Assembly (NCBI GenBank): GCA_900765525.1
Contig: CAAFRY010000055.1
Coordinates: 1-21,919, forward strand
Length of the DNA: 21,919 nucleotides
Direction: 5' to 3'
From: an uncultured Blautia sp.
GTDB lineage: Bacteria > Bacillota > Clostridia > Lachnospirales > Lachnospiraceae
Each line of letters opens with the position of its first letter. Positions within the stretch are counted from its first letter, which is position 1. The translations under genes were made by a program, and so were the position numbers. This document shows positions 14,903 to 20,807 of this stretch, in pieces. The notes under the pieces are model-generated. The model was not told the origin of the DNA, made no database searches, and was given only the letters and a program-made list of their open reading frames with translations.

Positions 14903-14920
14903 TCCTATTCCACCTCCCAA

Positions 14921-15604
14921 TTATTCATACAGAGATTCCAATACTGCAAGAGGAATCTCCAAATCCCTGTCTCCGTCTTTCACGCAAGCCAGAACCTTTA
15001 ATCCTGTCATAGTCTCGCACATAAACAGATTATCTTCGTGCAGTGTATTACCTGTCTCAAAATGATTGAAAATAATGCCTTTTACGGGAATATGGCGGGC
15101 TTTCATATATTCTACGGTCAACACAACGGAATTGATGGTTCCCAGTCCGGCATCTGCAATTACCAGACAGTTTAAAGCACGGGCCTGGATAAAATCTTCC
15201 AATTGAATCTTCTGTTCATCAAAACGAAGCGGGCAAAGAATTCCTCCTGACCCTTCCGCTGTTACATAATCATATCTTTCCTGCAAATGGTCAAAAGCCT
15301 GAAGAGCCTTTTCCATTTCAACCGGGTTCCCCTCTATTTTTGAGGCCAGATGCGGAGAAACCGCAGTTTCGTAAATATAGGGACACATTTCTTCTAAAGG
15401 CTGTTGGATACCGGAAACTGTCTTTACATGCAAAGCGTCTCCCGGAATCAGGCTGCCATCCGGTCTGCGGTCATTTCCACTCATGGCCACTTTATAATAA
15501 GCAGCTTTTTTCTTATTTTCCCAAAGCTTTTTCAGAATCAGGCCTGTTACATAGGTCTTTCCCATATCTGTACCTGTTCCTGTGACAAATAAATTTTTAC
15601 TCAT
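14921..15604 (-). CDS. bioD: Dethiobiotin synthetase
   Basis: An ATP-dependent carboxylase of 227 residues that closes the ureido ring of DAPA with CO2 to give dethiobiotin. The P-loop is GTGTDMGKT (9-17), followed by TYVTGLILKKLW. Other family features are the KVAMSGND substrate loop, the YETAVSPHLAS motif (family: PxSPHxAA), the TAEGSGGILCPL phosphate-binding loop, and a region matching VIADAGLGTINSVVLT. The ATG overlaps the bioB stop by 8 bases and uses a GAGGTG site inside bioB, so the two are translationally coupled. The stop lies 18 bases before the bioA start. Length is normal. Confidence 0.96.
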   Translation of the reverse strand: MSKNLFVTGTGTDMGKTYVTGLILKKLWENKKKAAYYKVAMSGNDRRPDGSLIPGDALHVKTVSGIQQPLEEMCPYIYETAVSPHLASKIEGNPVEMEKALQAFDHLQERYDYVTAEGSGGILCPLRFDEQKIQLEDFIQARALNCLVIADAGLGTINSVVLTVEYMKARHIPVKGIIFNHFETGNTLHEDNLFMCETMTGLKVLACVKDGDRDLEIPLAVLESLYE

Positions 15605-16568
15605 TACAAAATTTCACCTCGTATCCCAATTCTTTTAACATTTCCATATCTGTCTTTGTGGTAATTCCGGCTGTTGTCAGCATGTCTCCGGAAATTGCAG
15701 CGTTTGCACCGGAGGTAAAGCAGCTTTCTCCCTTATCTTCCAGCAGGCCTCTGCCTCCCGCCAGACGGATAGAGGCATCCGGAAGAATAAAACGATAAAT
15801 TGCCACAATCCGCCGCATATCTTCTTCCTTTAATTTCTCATTATTCTCCAAAGGGGTGCCCGGAATTGGATTGAGCATATTAACCGGAACACTTTTCACA
15901 CCCAGCTCACGCAAAGTCAAAGCCATATCAATCCTGTCTTCTACTGTTTCCCCAAGCCCCATGATTCCGCCGCTGCAAACCGAAAGTCCTGCTGCCTGGG
16001 CGGCCTGGACTGCATGCACCTTATCCTCAAAAGTATGAGTGGTACAGATATTTGGAAAATTTCGCCGGGAGGTTTCCAGATTGTTGTGGACCCTGGATAC
16101 TCCGGCTTCTTTTAATTTCCGAAACTGCTGTTCATTCAGAAGGCCAAAGGAAACACAGACAGAAATTCCTACTTCTTTTCGGATTCTGCGAACTACCTGA
16201 CACATTTCTTCTATTTCTTCGTCAGACAGACGTTTGCCGGAGGTAACGATAGAATAACGAAGCACTCCCTGCTCATGATTGATTTTTGCCTGAGCCAGAA
16301 TTTCTTCTGCGGAAAGCAGGGGATACTGGGCTGCTCCCGTATGATTGTGAGCAGACTGGGCACAAAATTTACAATTTTCAGAGCAGCGCCCGCTTTTTCC
16401 ATTTATAATGGTACAGAGGTCAAATTGATTTGAGCAAAAATGCCTCCGGATTTCATCGGCGCTTTCACACAATTGAGTAAGAGGCTGCTGGTACAAAAAC
16501 ATAGCCTCTTCTTTGGTAATCTGCTCTCCCCTTAATACTTTTTCTGTTAATGCTTTTAACCCTGTCAT
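15597..16568 (-). CDS. bioB: Biotin synthase, radical SAM (variant auxiliary-cluster ligands)
   Basis: A radical SAM enzyme of 323 residues that inserts sulfur into dethiobiotin. The SAM cluster motif is CSENCKFCAQSAHN (Cys62/66/69). Other conserved blocks are NNLETSRRNFPNI, VCSGGIMGLGETVEDR, VPVNMLNPIPGTPL and IRLAGGRGLL. E. coli BioB binds its sacrificial 2Fe-2S centre with Cys97, Cys128, Cys188 and Arg260. By my alignment the counterparts here are Ser106 (LRYSIVTSG), Cys138 (SVCVSFG), Cys198 and Arg268, so the first ligand is replaced; an additional cysteine sits at 175 (NICTTHTF). This matches what I remember of clostridial BioB enzymes, including Blautia obeum, reported to use a different auxiliary cluster. 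AGGAG lies 10 bases before the ATG, inside the end of bioY. Six bases separate the two genes. Confidence 0.95.
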   Translation of the reverse strand: MTGLKALTEKVLRGEQITKEEAMFLYQQPLTQLCESADEIRRHFCSNQFDLCTIINGKSGRCSENCKFCAQSAHNHTGAAQYPLLSAEEILAQAKINHEQGVLRYSIVTSGKRLSDEEIEEMCQVVRRIRKEVGISVCVSFGLLNEQQFRKLKEAGVSRVHNNLETSRRNFPNICTTHTFEDKVHAVQAAQAAGLSVCSGGIMGLGETVEDRIDMALTLRELGVKSVPVNMLNPIPGTPLENNEKLKEEDMRRIVAIYRFILPDASIRLAGGRGLLEDKGESCFTSGANAAISGDMLTTAGITTKTDMEMLKELGYEVKFCNE

Positions 16569-16574
16569 GTATTA

Positions 16575-17129
16575 TCATCTCCTGTTCTGTTTTATAACGG
16601 GAATCAATCGTTTCCCCAGTATAGCTCCAAGGATACACAGTGCAATATCTCCCGGTACAGCCAAGATAAAGCAGTATAAAAACAGAGGCCATAAGCCAAT
16701 TGGTGTACCAAGATAAAAATTGCTCATCAAATAGTAATAAACCATGCCAAAGGCATACACAATGCCAAGTCCGATAAAATTTGCAGCAAGCAGACGCTTA
16801 TAGCCGGGCTTAGGTACTTTATTAGCAATCACTCCCGTAACATAGGAAGCCACGGCGAAGCCGATGATATAGCCGAAACTGGGCTTTAAAACATAATAAG
16901 GGCCTCCGCCTTCTGCAAAGATAGGCAGTCCCAAAAGTCCCAATACTATGTAAATTCCCACAGCCGCAGCTCCTAATCTGCCTCCCATCAAAAGACCGGC
17001 CAGCATAGTAAAAAGCAGCTGCAAGGTAAAGGGCACAACGGGAATCGGAATCCGGATAAATGCTCCTACAGCAATGAGTGCCACAAATAAAGCGCATAAA
17101 ATTAAGTCTCTGGTTTTTCCTGTTTTCAT
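16575..17129 (-). CDS. bioY: Biotin ECF transporter substrate-binding subunit BioY
   Basis: A membrane protein of 184 residues with about six hydrophobic helices that captures biotin for an ECF-type importer; the shared EcfA/EcfT energising module is not in this window. Family signs are VGAFIRIPIPVVPFTLQLLF near the N-terminus (consensus IPVPFTLQ), LAGLLMGGRLGAAAVGIYIV, FAEGGGPYYVLKPSFGYIIG (consensus GG...L..P..GY..GF), and the C-terminal VPGDIALCILGAILGKRL. I chose ATG at 17129, preceded by AGGAG with 7 bases spacing; a longer frame from 17204 lacks a site. It is the first gene of the operon, under the BirA operator at 17252-17296. This ties biotin uptake and synthesis to the same repressor. 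Confidence 0.95.
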   Translation of the reverse strand: MKTGKTRDLILCALFVALIAVGAFIRIPIPVVPFTLQLLFTMLAGLLMGGRLGAAAVGIYIVLGLLGLPIFAEGGGPYYVLKPSFGYIIGFAVASYVTGVIANKVPKPGYKRLLAANFIGLGIVYAFGMVYYYLMSNFYLGTPIGLWPLFLYCFILAVPGDIALCILGAILGKRLIPVIKQNRR

Positions 17130-17235
17130 TTTTTCACTCCTGTTTCGTAACAAATATTCGTTTTGTCCGCAAGGAATTCCCTCTGGAAGAGGGTAAGGTG
17201 TCACGTTTTCACCTGATTATCCTGACAGCCATTTT

Positions 17236-17296
17236 AATATAGCATAAAAAGCAAGGATTGTAAACCAATTGCCAACAATTAAGTTTACAATCCTTG
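17236..17296 (-). promoter_or_regulatory. bio operon promoter with BirA-type operator
   Basis: CAAGGATTGTAAAC (17252-17265) and GTTTACAATCCTTG (17283-17296) form a perfect 14-bp dyad with a 17-base spacer. The TTGTAAAC / GTTTACAA core is the BirA box of Firmicutes. On the minus strand the promoter reads TTTACA (17264-17259), a 17-base spacer and TATATT (17241-17236), each box one base from consensus; the -35 lies inside one operator arm. BirA with biotinyl-AMP would therefore block RNA polymerase and repress bioYBDA when biotin is sufficient. birA itself is not in the window. Confidence 0.92.
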
Positions 17297-17306
17297 TTCA
17301 ACTTTT

Positions 17307-17357
17307 AGTACCTTCAGTGTACAAAGGGTCAAACGTCCCTTGTTCACTGAAAGTACT
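17307..17357. repeat. Palindromic intergenic repeat, copy 1
   Basis: The left arm (17307-17328, containing TACCTTCAGTGTACAAAGGG) pairs with the right arm (17337-17357, CCCTTGTTCACTGAAAGTAC) over about 20 bases with two or three mismatches, around an 8-base loop. No T run follows on either strand, so it is not an ordinary terminator. The same sequence recurs at 18071-18116 in the same orientation, and its left arm recurs at 20085-20099. It lies between the bio operator and the GyrI-like gene end. Confidence 0.7.
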
Positions 17358-17389
17358 TACCCACCAGAGACATAACGGCTGGTCCGGAC

Positions 17390-18046
17390 TTAAATTATAT
17401 CTGTAGGCAATACTCTTTTGATAGGATTCCGAATTCCTGTTTTCCATTTCTCAGGAGAAATTCTTCTGGCGTCTGACAGATAGATTTCATGATGTAACCG
17501 CAGCCGTTCCTGATTAAAATCTGTGACATAACCCTTTTCTTTTAAGTAATCTTCCATAATTGCTATGGTTCTGGATTCCTGGTCAAAGGGACCATGATGC
17601 ATTATCTGGACACATAGACCTTCCTCTATTGTCAGATATTCTGCTTTTCTGCAGTCCAGTTTCTTTTTCTTCTCCGCTGTATCCAGAGCCCAGGAAAAGT
17701 CTTTCTTTGTGACAAAGTCAGGAAGGCGAATTACAGAAATCCAACAAAAAGATTCTTTGTGAAGATATTCCGCCTCCTTTCCTTTTTCCTGCCACCAGAA
17801 ACCTTCTAAAGGCGGAACCACATAGTCAAAGAAGCCCTCTATTTTGTAGCCTGTCTTATCACTCATTTTCAAAGTATATGCCACTGCATATAAAATGCGG
17901 ATGGCCTGCTGATACTCTCCATCTTCCTGGTTTGGATTTCCCTTACCTCTGACCCCAATATAATTTACTTTTGGAATCGTAATAATTTGTGGTTTATTTT
18001 TGGGCCTATAAATGTCCCTGTATTCTTTTTTAAAATCAAATACCAT
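17390..18046 (-). CDS. GyrI-like small-molecule-binding protein
   Basis: A soluble protein of 218 residues of the GyrI-like/SOUL effector-binding fold, here as a stand-alone domain. Conserved features are the DFKKEYRDIYRPKNKP start, IITIPKVNYIGVRGKGNPNQ, YTLKMSDKTGYKIEGFFDYV, VPPLEGFWWQ, CVQIMHHGPFDQESRTIAIM and LHHEIYLSDARRISPEKWKT at the C-terminus. Proteins of this type bind amphipathic or drug-like ligands and some hydrolyse cyclopropanoids; the ligand here is unknown. ATG at 18046 has GGAGG 7 bases upstream; a longer frame starting 50 codons earlier has no such site and runs through the palindromic repeat. It follows the WYL regulator on the same strand, 103 bases away, a pairing seen in other Firmicutes. 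It is bracketed by two copies of a palindromic repeat. Confidence 0.9.
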   Translation of the reverse strand: MVFDFKKEYRDIYRPKNKPQIITIPKVNYIGVRGKGNPNQEDGEYQQAIRILYAVAYTLKMSDKTGYKIEGFFDYVVPPLEGFWWQEKGKEAEYLHKESFCWISVIRLPDFVTKKDFSWALDTAEKKKKLDCRKAEYLTIEEGLCVQIMHHGPFDQESRTIAIMEDYLKEKGYVTDFNQERLRLHHEIYLSDARRISPEKWKTGIRNPIKRVLPTDII

Positions 18047-18070
18047 ACTATATCCTCCGTGTACAAATTC

Positions 18071-18116
18071 GTACTTCAGTACAAAGGGGTGTTTGGCCCC
18101 TTGTTCACTAAAGGTA
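18071..18116. repeat. Palindromic intergenic repeat, copy 2
   Basis: GTACTTCAGTACAAAGGGG (18071-18089) and CCCCTTGTTCACTAAAGGTA (18097-18116) form a stem-loop closely related to the element at 17307-17357. The asymmetric features (ACAAAGGG on the left, CCCTTGTTCACT on the right) show that both copies point the same way. It lies in the 103-base gap between the WYL regulator and the GyrI-like gene. Confidence 0.7.
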
Positions 18117-18149
18117 ATGAAAGGACTGAGGATAGCTCTTTTTCTTGAT

Positions 18150-19067
18150 TTATGTATAGGGCGGTTTATATCGCTGTAATACACTTTGCAAAGCATAGCA
18201 TAATTCCTGCCGTATTTCCTCCGGTTCCAGGAGAAACACCTTATCCCGGAATGTCAGCAGCCATGTCACCAGATTTTCTTTACCCGTGTAGTCCCCATGA
18301 AACAGCAGCTTTCCATCCGGCAGTTCCTTATAGCAGCCTGTACCAAACTCTTCCACAAGGCGCCACTTACATTCCGGCTCAAACAGTGCCTTTACCCGTA
18401 TTCCACCTGGAAAAATCCTGTCGTCCCTAAGGTCCGGCACCCGGTCTTTTCGTCTGCTGAATGTGGTTTTCGTTATGGTAAGCCGCTCTATTCGGTTTAA
18501 CTTAAACAACCGGTAAGCTTCCCGTATATCACACCATCCCCAGACGTACCAATTGGACCACCGGAATATTAAATAATAGGGTTCTATGATACGGCAGGAT
18601 TCCCCTTTCGGTGAAAAATAATAAAAAGAGAGTTTGCGGCAGTTATCTACAGCACTTCTTATCATCTGTATTTTAGGAGCAAGGGAATCTTTGTACCAGG
18701 AGGAAAGGTCAATGAGTACGGATTGATTCCCTACCAGAAAATCAGAGGAACCCACAGAAAGCTTTTCCATCAATATCTTGTATTGGTTTGTACCATTTAC
18801 ACTATCCAGACTCCTAAGGCCTGCAAGTATATCCTGCATCTCCGTATTTGTAAGCAGAGTTTTATTGAGTTTATAATTATCCAGGATGGATATTCCGCCT
18901 CCTTTCCCCTGCTTTGTCATAATCGGAATACCGGCTTTGCATAAATCCTCAATATCCCGGTTAATGGTCCTCCTGGAAACTTCAAAACGCTCTGCAAGAT
19001 AAGGTGCTGTAACCATGTTTCTCTGTAACAACACAGATAAAATCCCAATCAATCGGTCAATCTTCAT
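18150..19067 (-). CDS. YafY/WYL-domain transcriptional regulator
   Basis: A DeoR-like regulator of 305 residues. An HTH_11 winged helix occupies residues about 3-60 (YLAERFEVSRRTINRDIEDL, then AGIPIMTKQGKGGGISIL). A WYL ligand-sensing domain follows at about 135-220, with RIIEPYYLIFRWSNWYVWGW and LFKLNRIERL, and a WCX-type C-terminal extension closes the protein. GAGG lies 5-6 bases before the ATG. WYL proteins act as repressors or activators whose ligand is generally unknown. The next gene on the same strand encodes a GyrI-like ligand-binding protein, so the pair may sense and respond to the same compound. A palindrome GACAT-CTAT-ATGTC at 19114-19127, 47 bases before the start, is a candidate autoregulatory site. 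Confidence 0.93.
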   Translation of the reverse strand: MKIDRLIGILSVLLQRNMVTAPYLAERFEVSRRTINRDIEDLCKAGIPIMTKQGKGGGISILDNYKLNKTLLTNTEMQDILAGLRSLDSVNGTNQYKILMEKLSVGSSDFLVGNQSVLIDLSSWYKDSLAPKIQMIRSAVDNCRKLSFYYFSPKGESCRIIEPYYLIFRWSNWYVWGWCDIREAYRLFKLNRIERLTITKTTFSRRKDRVPDLRDDRIFPGGIRVKALFEPECKWRLVEEFGTGCYKELPDGKLLFHGDYTGKENLVTWLLTFRDKVFLLEPEEIRQELCYALQSVLQRYKPPYT

Positions 19068-19113
19068 ATTTCCTCATTCGCTTTCTACAAATATAGTTTA
19101 CAGCAAGTAACAC

Positions 19114-19127
19114 GACATCTATATGTC
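19114..19127. promoter_or_regulatory. Candidate operator upstream of the WYL regulator
   Basis: GACAT-CTAT-ATGTC is a perfect 5+5 palindrome 47 bases before the ATG at 19067, in an AT-rich region where the promoter should be. WYL regulators often bind their own promoter. The arms are short, so chance is possible. Confidence 0.3.
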
Positions 19128-19241
19128 ATTTTATAGGCGTTAAAAATACTGATTATATTCCTGTTATCGCAGCATAGTTGGTTATAAGTTCACCTTTTCA
19201 ACCCTGTCCGGCAGTAGTTCCATCTGCTCCTGCAAAATTGG

Positions 19242-19270
19242 ACGGGGTGTATTTTTTACACCCCGTTTTT
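19242..19270. terminator. Hairpin overlapping the nth stop codon
   Basis: ACGGGGTGTA (19242-19251) and TACACCCCGT (19257-19266) form a perfect 10-bp stem with a T5 loop. The last codons and stop of nth lie inside it. On the plus strand T5 follows directly (19266-19270), the classic terminator form. On the minus strand, where nth is transcribed, the next bases are CCAATTTT, a weak tail. No plus-strand gene ends here, so it probably terminates nth and may also stop antisense transcription. Confidence 0.5.
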
Positions 19271-19891
19271 CCCGCAAATATCACGAAGACAGCATTTTTC
19301 GCAGTAAGGCTTTGTTCTGGCTGTACAGACGTCTCTTCCATGGTATACCAGTCTGTGGCAGAAATCGCTGCCTTCCTCTGGCGGTATGATTTTCCAGAGA
19401 GCCATCTCCACTTTTTTTGGTTCTTTTATGTTATCCACCAATCCTATACGGTTTACCAGGCGGATACAGTGGGTATCCGTCACAATAGCAGGCTTGCCGA
19501 ATACATCCCCCATGATTAGGTTCGCACTCTTTCTTCCTACTCCGGGAAGCTTTAAAAGAGCATTGAAATCTTCCGGAACTTTTCCCTGGTACTGGTCCTT
19601 CAGAATCTTCATGCAGGCGCTTATATCCCGGGCCTTACTTTTACCAAGCCCACAGGGTCGGACAATCCGCTCAATCTCTTCCACGGGAGCTTCGGCCAGA
19701 GCATCCACGTCAGGATATTTGGCGTATAAATCTTCTACTACCACATTGACCCTTGCATCAGTACACTGGGCAGCCAGCCGTACGCTTACCAAAAGCTTCC
19801 AAGCGTCGTCATAATCCAGGGTACAGCCTGCTTCCGGATATTCCTTTTTTAAACGTGCAATCACTTCAAGGGCCAGCTCTTCTTTTGTCAT
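19256..19891 (-). CDS. nth: Endonuclease III (DNA glycosylase/AP lyase)
   Basis: A base-excision repair enzyme of 211 residues that removes oxidised pyrimidines and cleaves abasic sites. The helix-hairpin-helix is LLKLPGVGRKSANLIMGD with catalytic Lys121; catalytic Asp139 is in AIVTDTHCIRLVNRIG. The 4Fe-4S ligands are Cys189, Cys197, Cys200 and Cys206 (CTARTKPYCEKCCLRDIC). The first spacing is x7, one more than the x6 of E. coli Nth. The N-terminal LAAQCTDARVN matches the family's LSAQ(T/A)TD block. I chose ATG at 19891 with AAGGAG 6 bases upstream; a methionine six codons earlier would place that site inside the coding sequence. It stands alone and is divergent from the two-component system at 20139. 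Confidence 0.95.
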   Translation of the reverse strand: MTKEELALEVIARLKKEYPEAGCTLDYDDAWKLLVSVRLAAQCTDARVNVVVEDLYAKYPDVDALAEAPVEEIERIVRPCGLGKSKARDISACMKILKDQYQGKVPEDFNALLKLPGVGRKSANLIMGDVFGKPAIVTDTHCIRLVNRIGLVDNIKEPKKVEMALWKIIPPEEGSDFCHRLVYHGRDVCTARTKPYCEKCCLRDICGKNGV

Positions 19892-19976
19892 GGTATTCTC
19901 CTTTTTCATCTTGTTTTTATATTTTTCTTTTCCTATTATACGGAAAATCAGAGGGCTTTTCCATACTTATTTTTTG

Positions 19977-20005
19977 TTGACACTAAAATAATGAACATAT
20001 ATTAT
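19977..20005 (+). promoter_or_regulatory. Near-consensus promoter of the BceRS-like two-component genes
   Basis: A perfect TTGACA (19977-19982), a 17-base AT-rich spacer and TATTAT (20000-20005, one base off consensus) make this one of the strongest-looking promoters in the window. It predicts a leader of about 130 bases before the regulator ATG at 20139, which holds a small open frame and a repeat arm. Confidence 0.75.
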
Positions 20006-20047
20006 AAACAAGAAAATAAGCTTTTTTGCAAAATGATGTGAGGATAT

Positions 20048-20164
20048 ATGATGGATAAGCGAAAGACTTTTGCTGAGAACGTCTTACCTTCAGTGTACAG
20101 TTTAATAAGTCAATTTGAAGTTTCAAGGAGGTTTCTTTATGAAGCAGCGCATACTAATTATTGA
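20048..20164 (+). CDS. Possible 38-residue leader peptide before the response regulator
   Basis: An open frame from ATG at 20048 to TGA at 20162-20164 has GAGG 4 bases upstream and overlaps the start of the response regulator in another frame. It begins MMDKRKTFAENVLPSVYSL and has no membrane helix. Overlap with the downstream start could couple or hinder its translation. There is no codon bias or homology I can point to, so it may be chance. Confidence 0.2.
   Translation: MMDKRKTFAENVLPSVYSLISQFEVSRRFLYEAAHTNY
20085..20099 (+). repeat. Isolated left arm of the palindromic repeat
   Basis: TACCTTCAGTGTACA is identical over 15 bases to 17309-17323 in repeat copy 1, in the same orientation, but the right arm is absent. 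It sits in the leader between promoter and response regulator. It may be a truncated copy, a regulator site containing TTAC...TGTA, or coincidence. Confidence 0.35.
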
Positions 20165-20807
20165 AGATGATTTTACCATTCAAAAGCAGTTAAAAAATCT
20201 TTTGTCAGGTAATGGCTATCAGGTCGATGCAGTCACGGATTTTTCAAAGACAATCCAACAGCTAAAGGCTTTTTCACCTCATCTGGTTCTGCTGGATATA
20301 AAATTACCGGGAAATAACGGTTTTGATATATGCTCACAAATCCGTACCTTTTCTGATATGCCTATTGTGTTTGTTACAAGCAGCAGCACAGATATGGACG
20401 AATTAAACAGTATCATGTTAGGCGGGGATGCCTTTATCACAAAGCCCTATCATACGGCTATTTTACTTGCCAAAATTGCTGCATTGTTGCGGCGGGCTTA
20501 TCCTTCCGGACAGGGGGAGGTGTTTACATGGAAGGGTGCGGATTTGCACTTGGAAAGCAGCGTAATAGAATATCATGGACAGAAAGCTGACCTAACCAAA
20601 AATGAATTAAAAATTCTATATTATCTCTTTAAAAACGCCGGAAAAATATGCCCTCGCAGTGACATTGTGGATTTTCTCTGGGACAACCAGCTTTACGTTG
20701 ACGATAACGCACTAAGCGTCAATATAGCCCGCATTCGTGAAAAACTGGCATCTATTGGTTTGCATCAATTTATTAAAACAAAACACAGGCAGGGGTACAC
20801 ATTATGA
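20139..20807 (+). CDS. BceR-like OmpR-family response regulator
   Basis: A response regulator of 222 residues. The receiver has IIEDD (Asp10/11), phospho-acceptor Asp53 (LVLLDIKLPGNNGFDI), Thr80 (FVTSSS) and Lys102 (FITKPY). The C-terminal winged helix has DLTKNELKILYYL, ALSVNIARIREKLAS and ends TKHRQGYTL, close to the BceR/GraR subgroup that answers cell-wall antibiotics. ATG at 20139 is preceded by AAGGAGG with 7 bases spacing; a frame beginning eight codons earlier includes this site and is rejected. Its stop overlaps the kinase start by 4 bases (ATGA), so the pair is translationally coupled. Base composition is more AT-rich than in the biotin region. Confidence 0.94.
   Translation: MKQRILIIEDDFTIQKQLKNLLSGNGYQVDAVTDFSKTIQQLKAFSPHLVLLDIKLPGNNGFDICSQIRTFSDMPIVFVTSSSTDMDELNSIMLGGDAFITKPYHTAILLAKIAALLRRAYPSGQGEVFTWKGADLHLESSVIEYHGQKADLTKNELKILYYLFKNAGKICPRSDIVDFLWDNQLYVDDNALSVNIARIREKLASIGLHQFIKTKHRQGYTL

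Noticed and set aside
17307..17357. Palindrome as an ordinary terminator of the GyrI-like gene
   Set aside because: No T run follows the stem on the minus strand, and a second copy lies upstream of the same gene.
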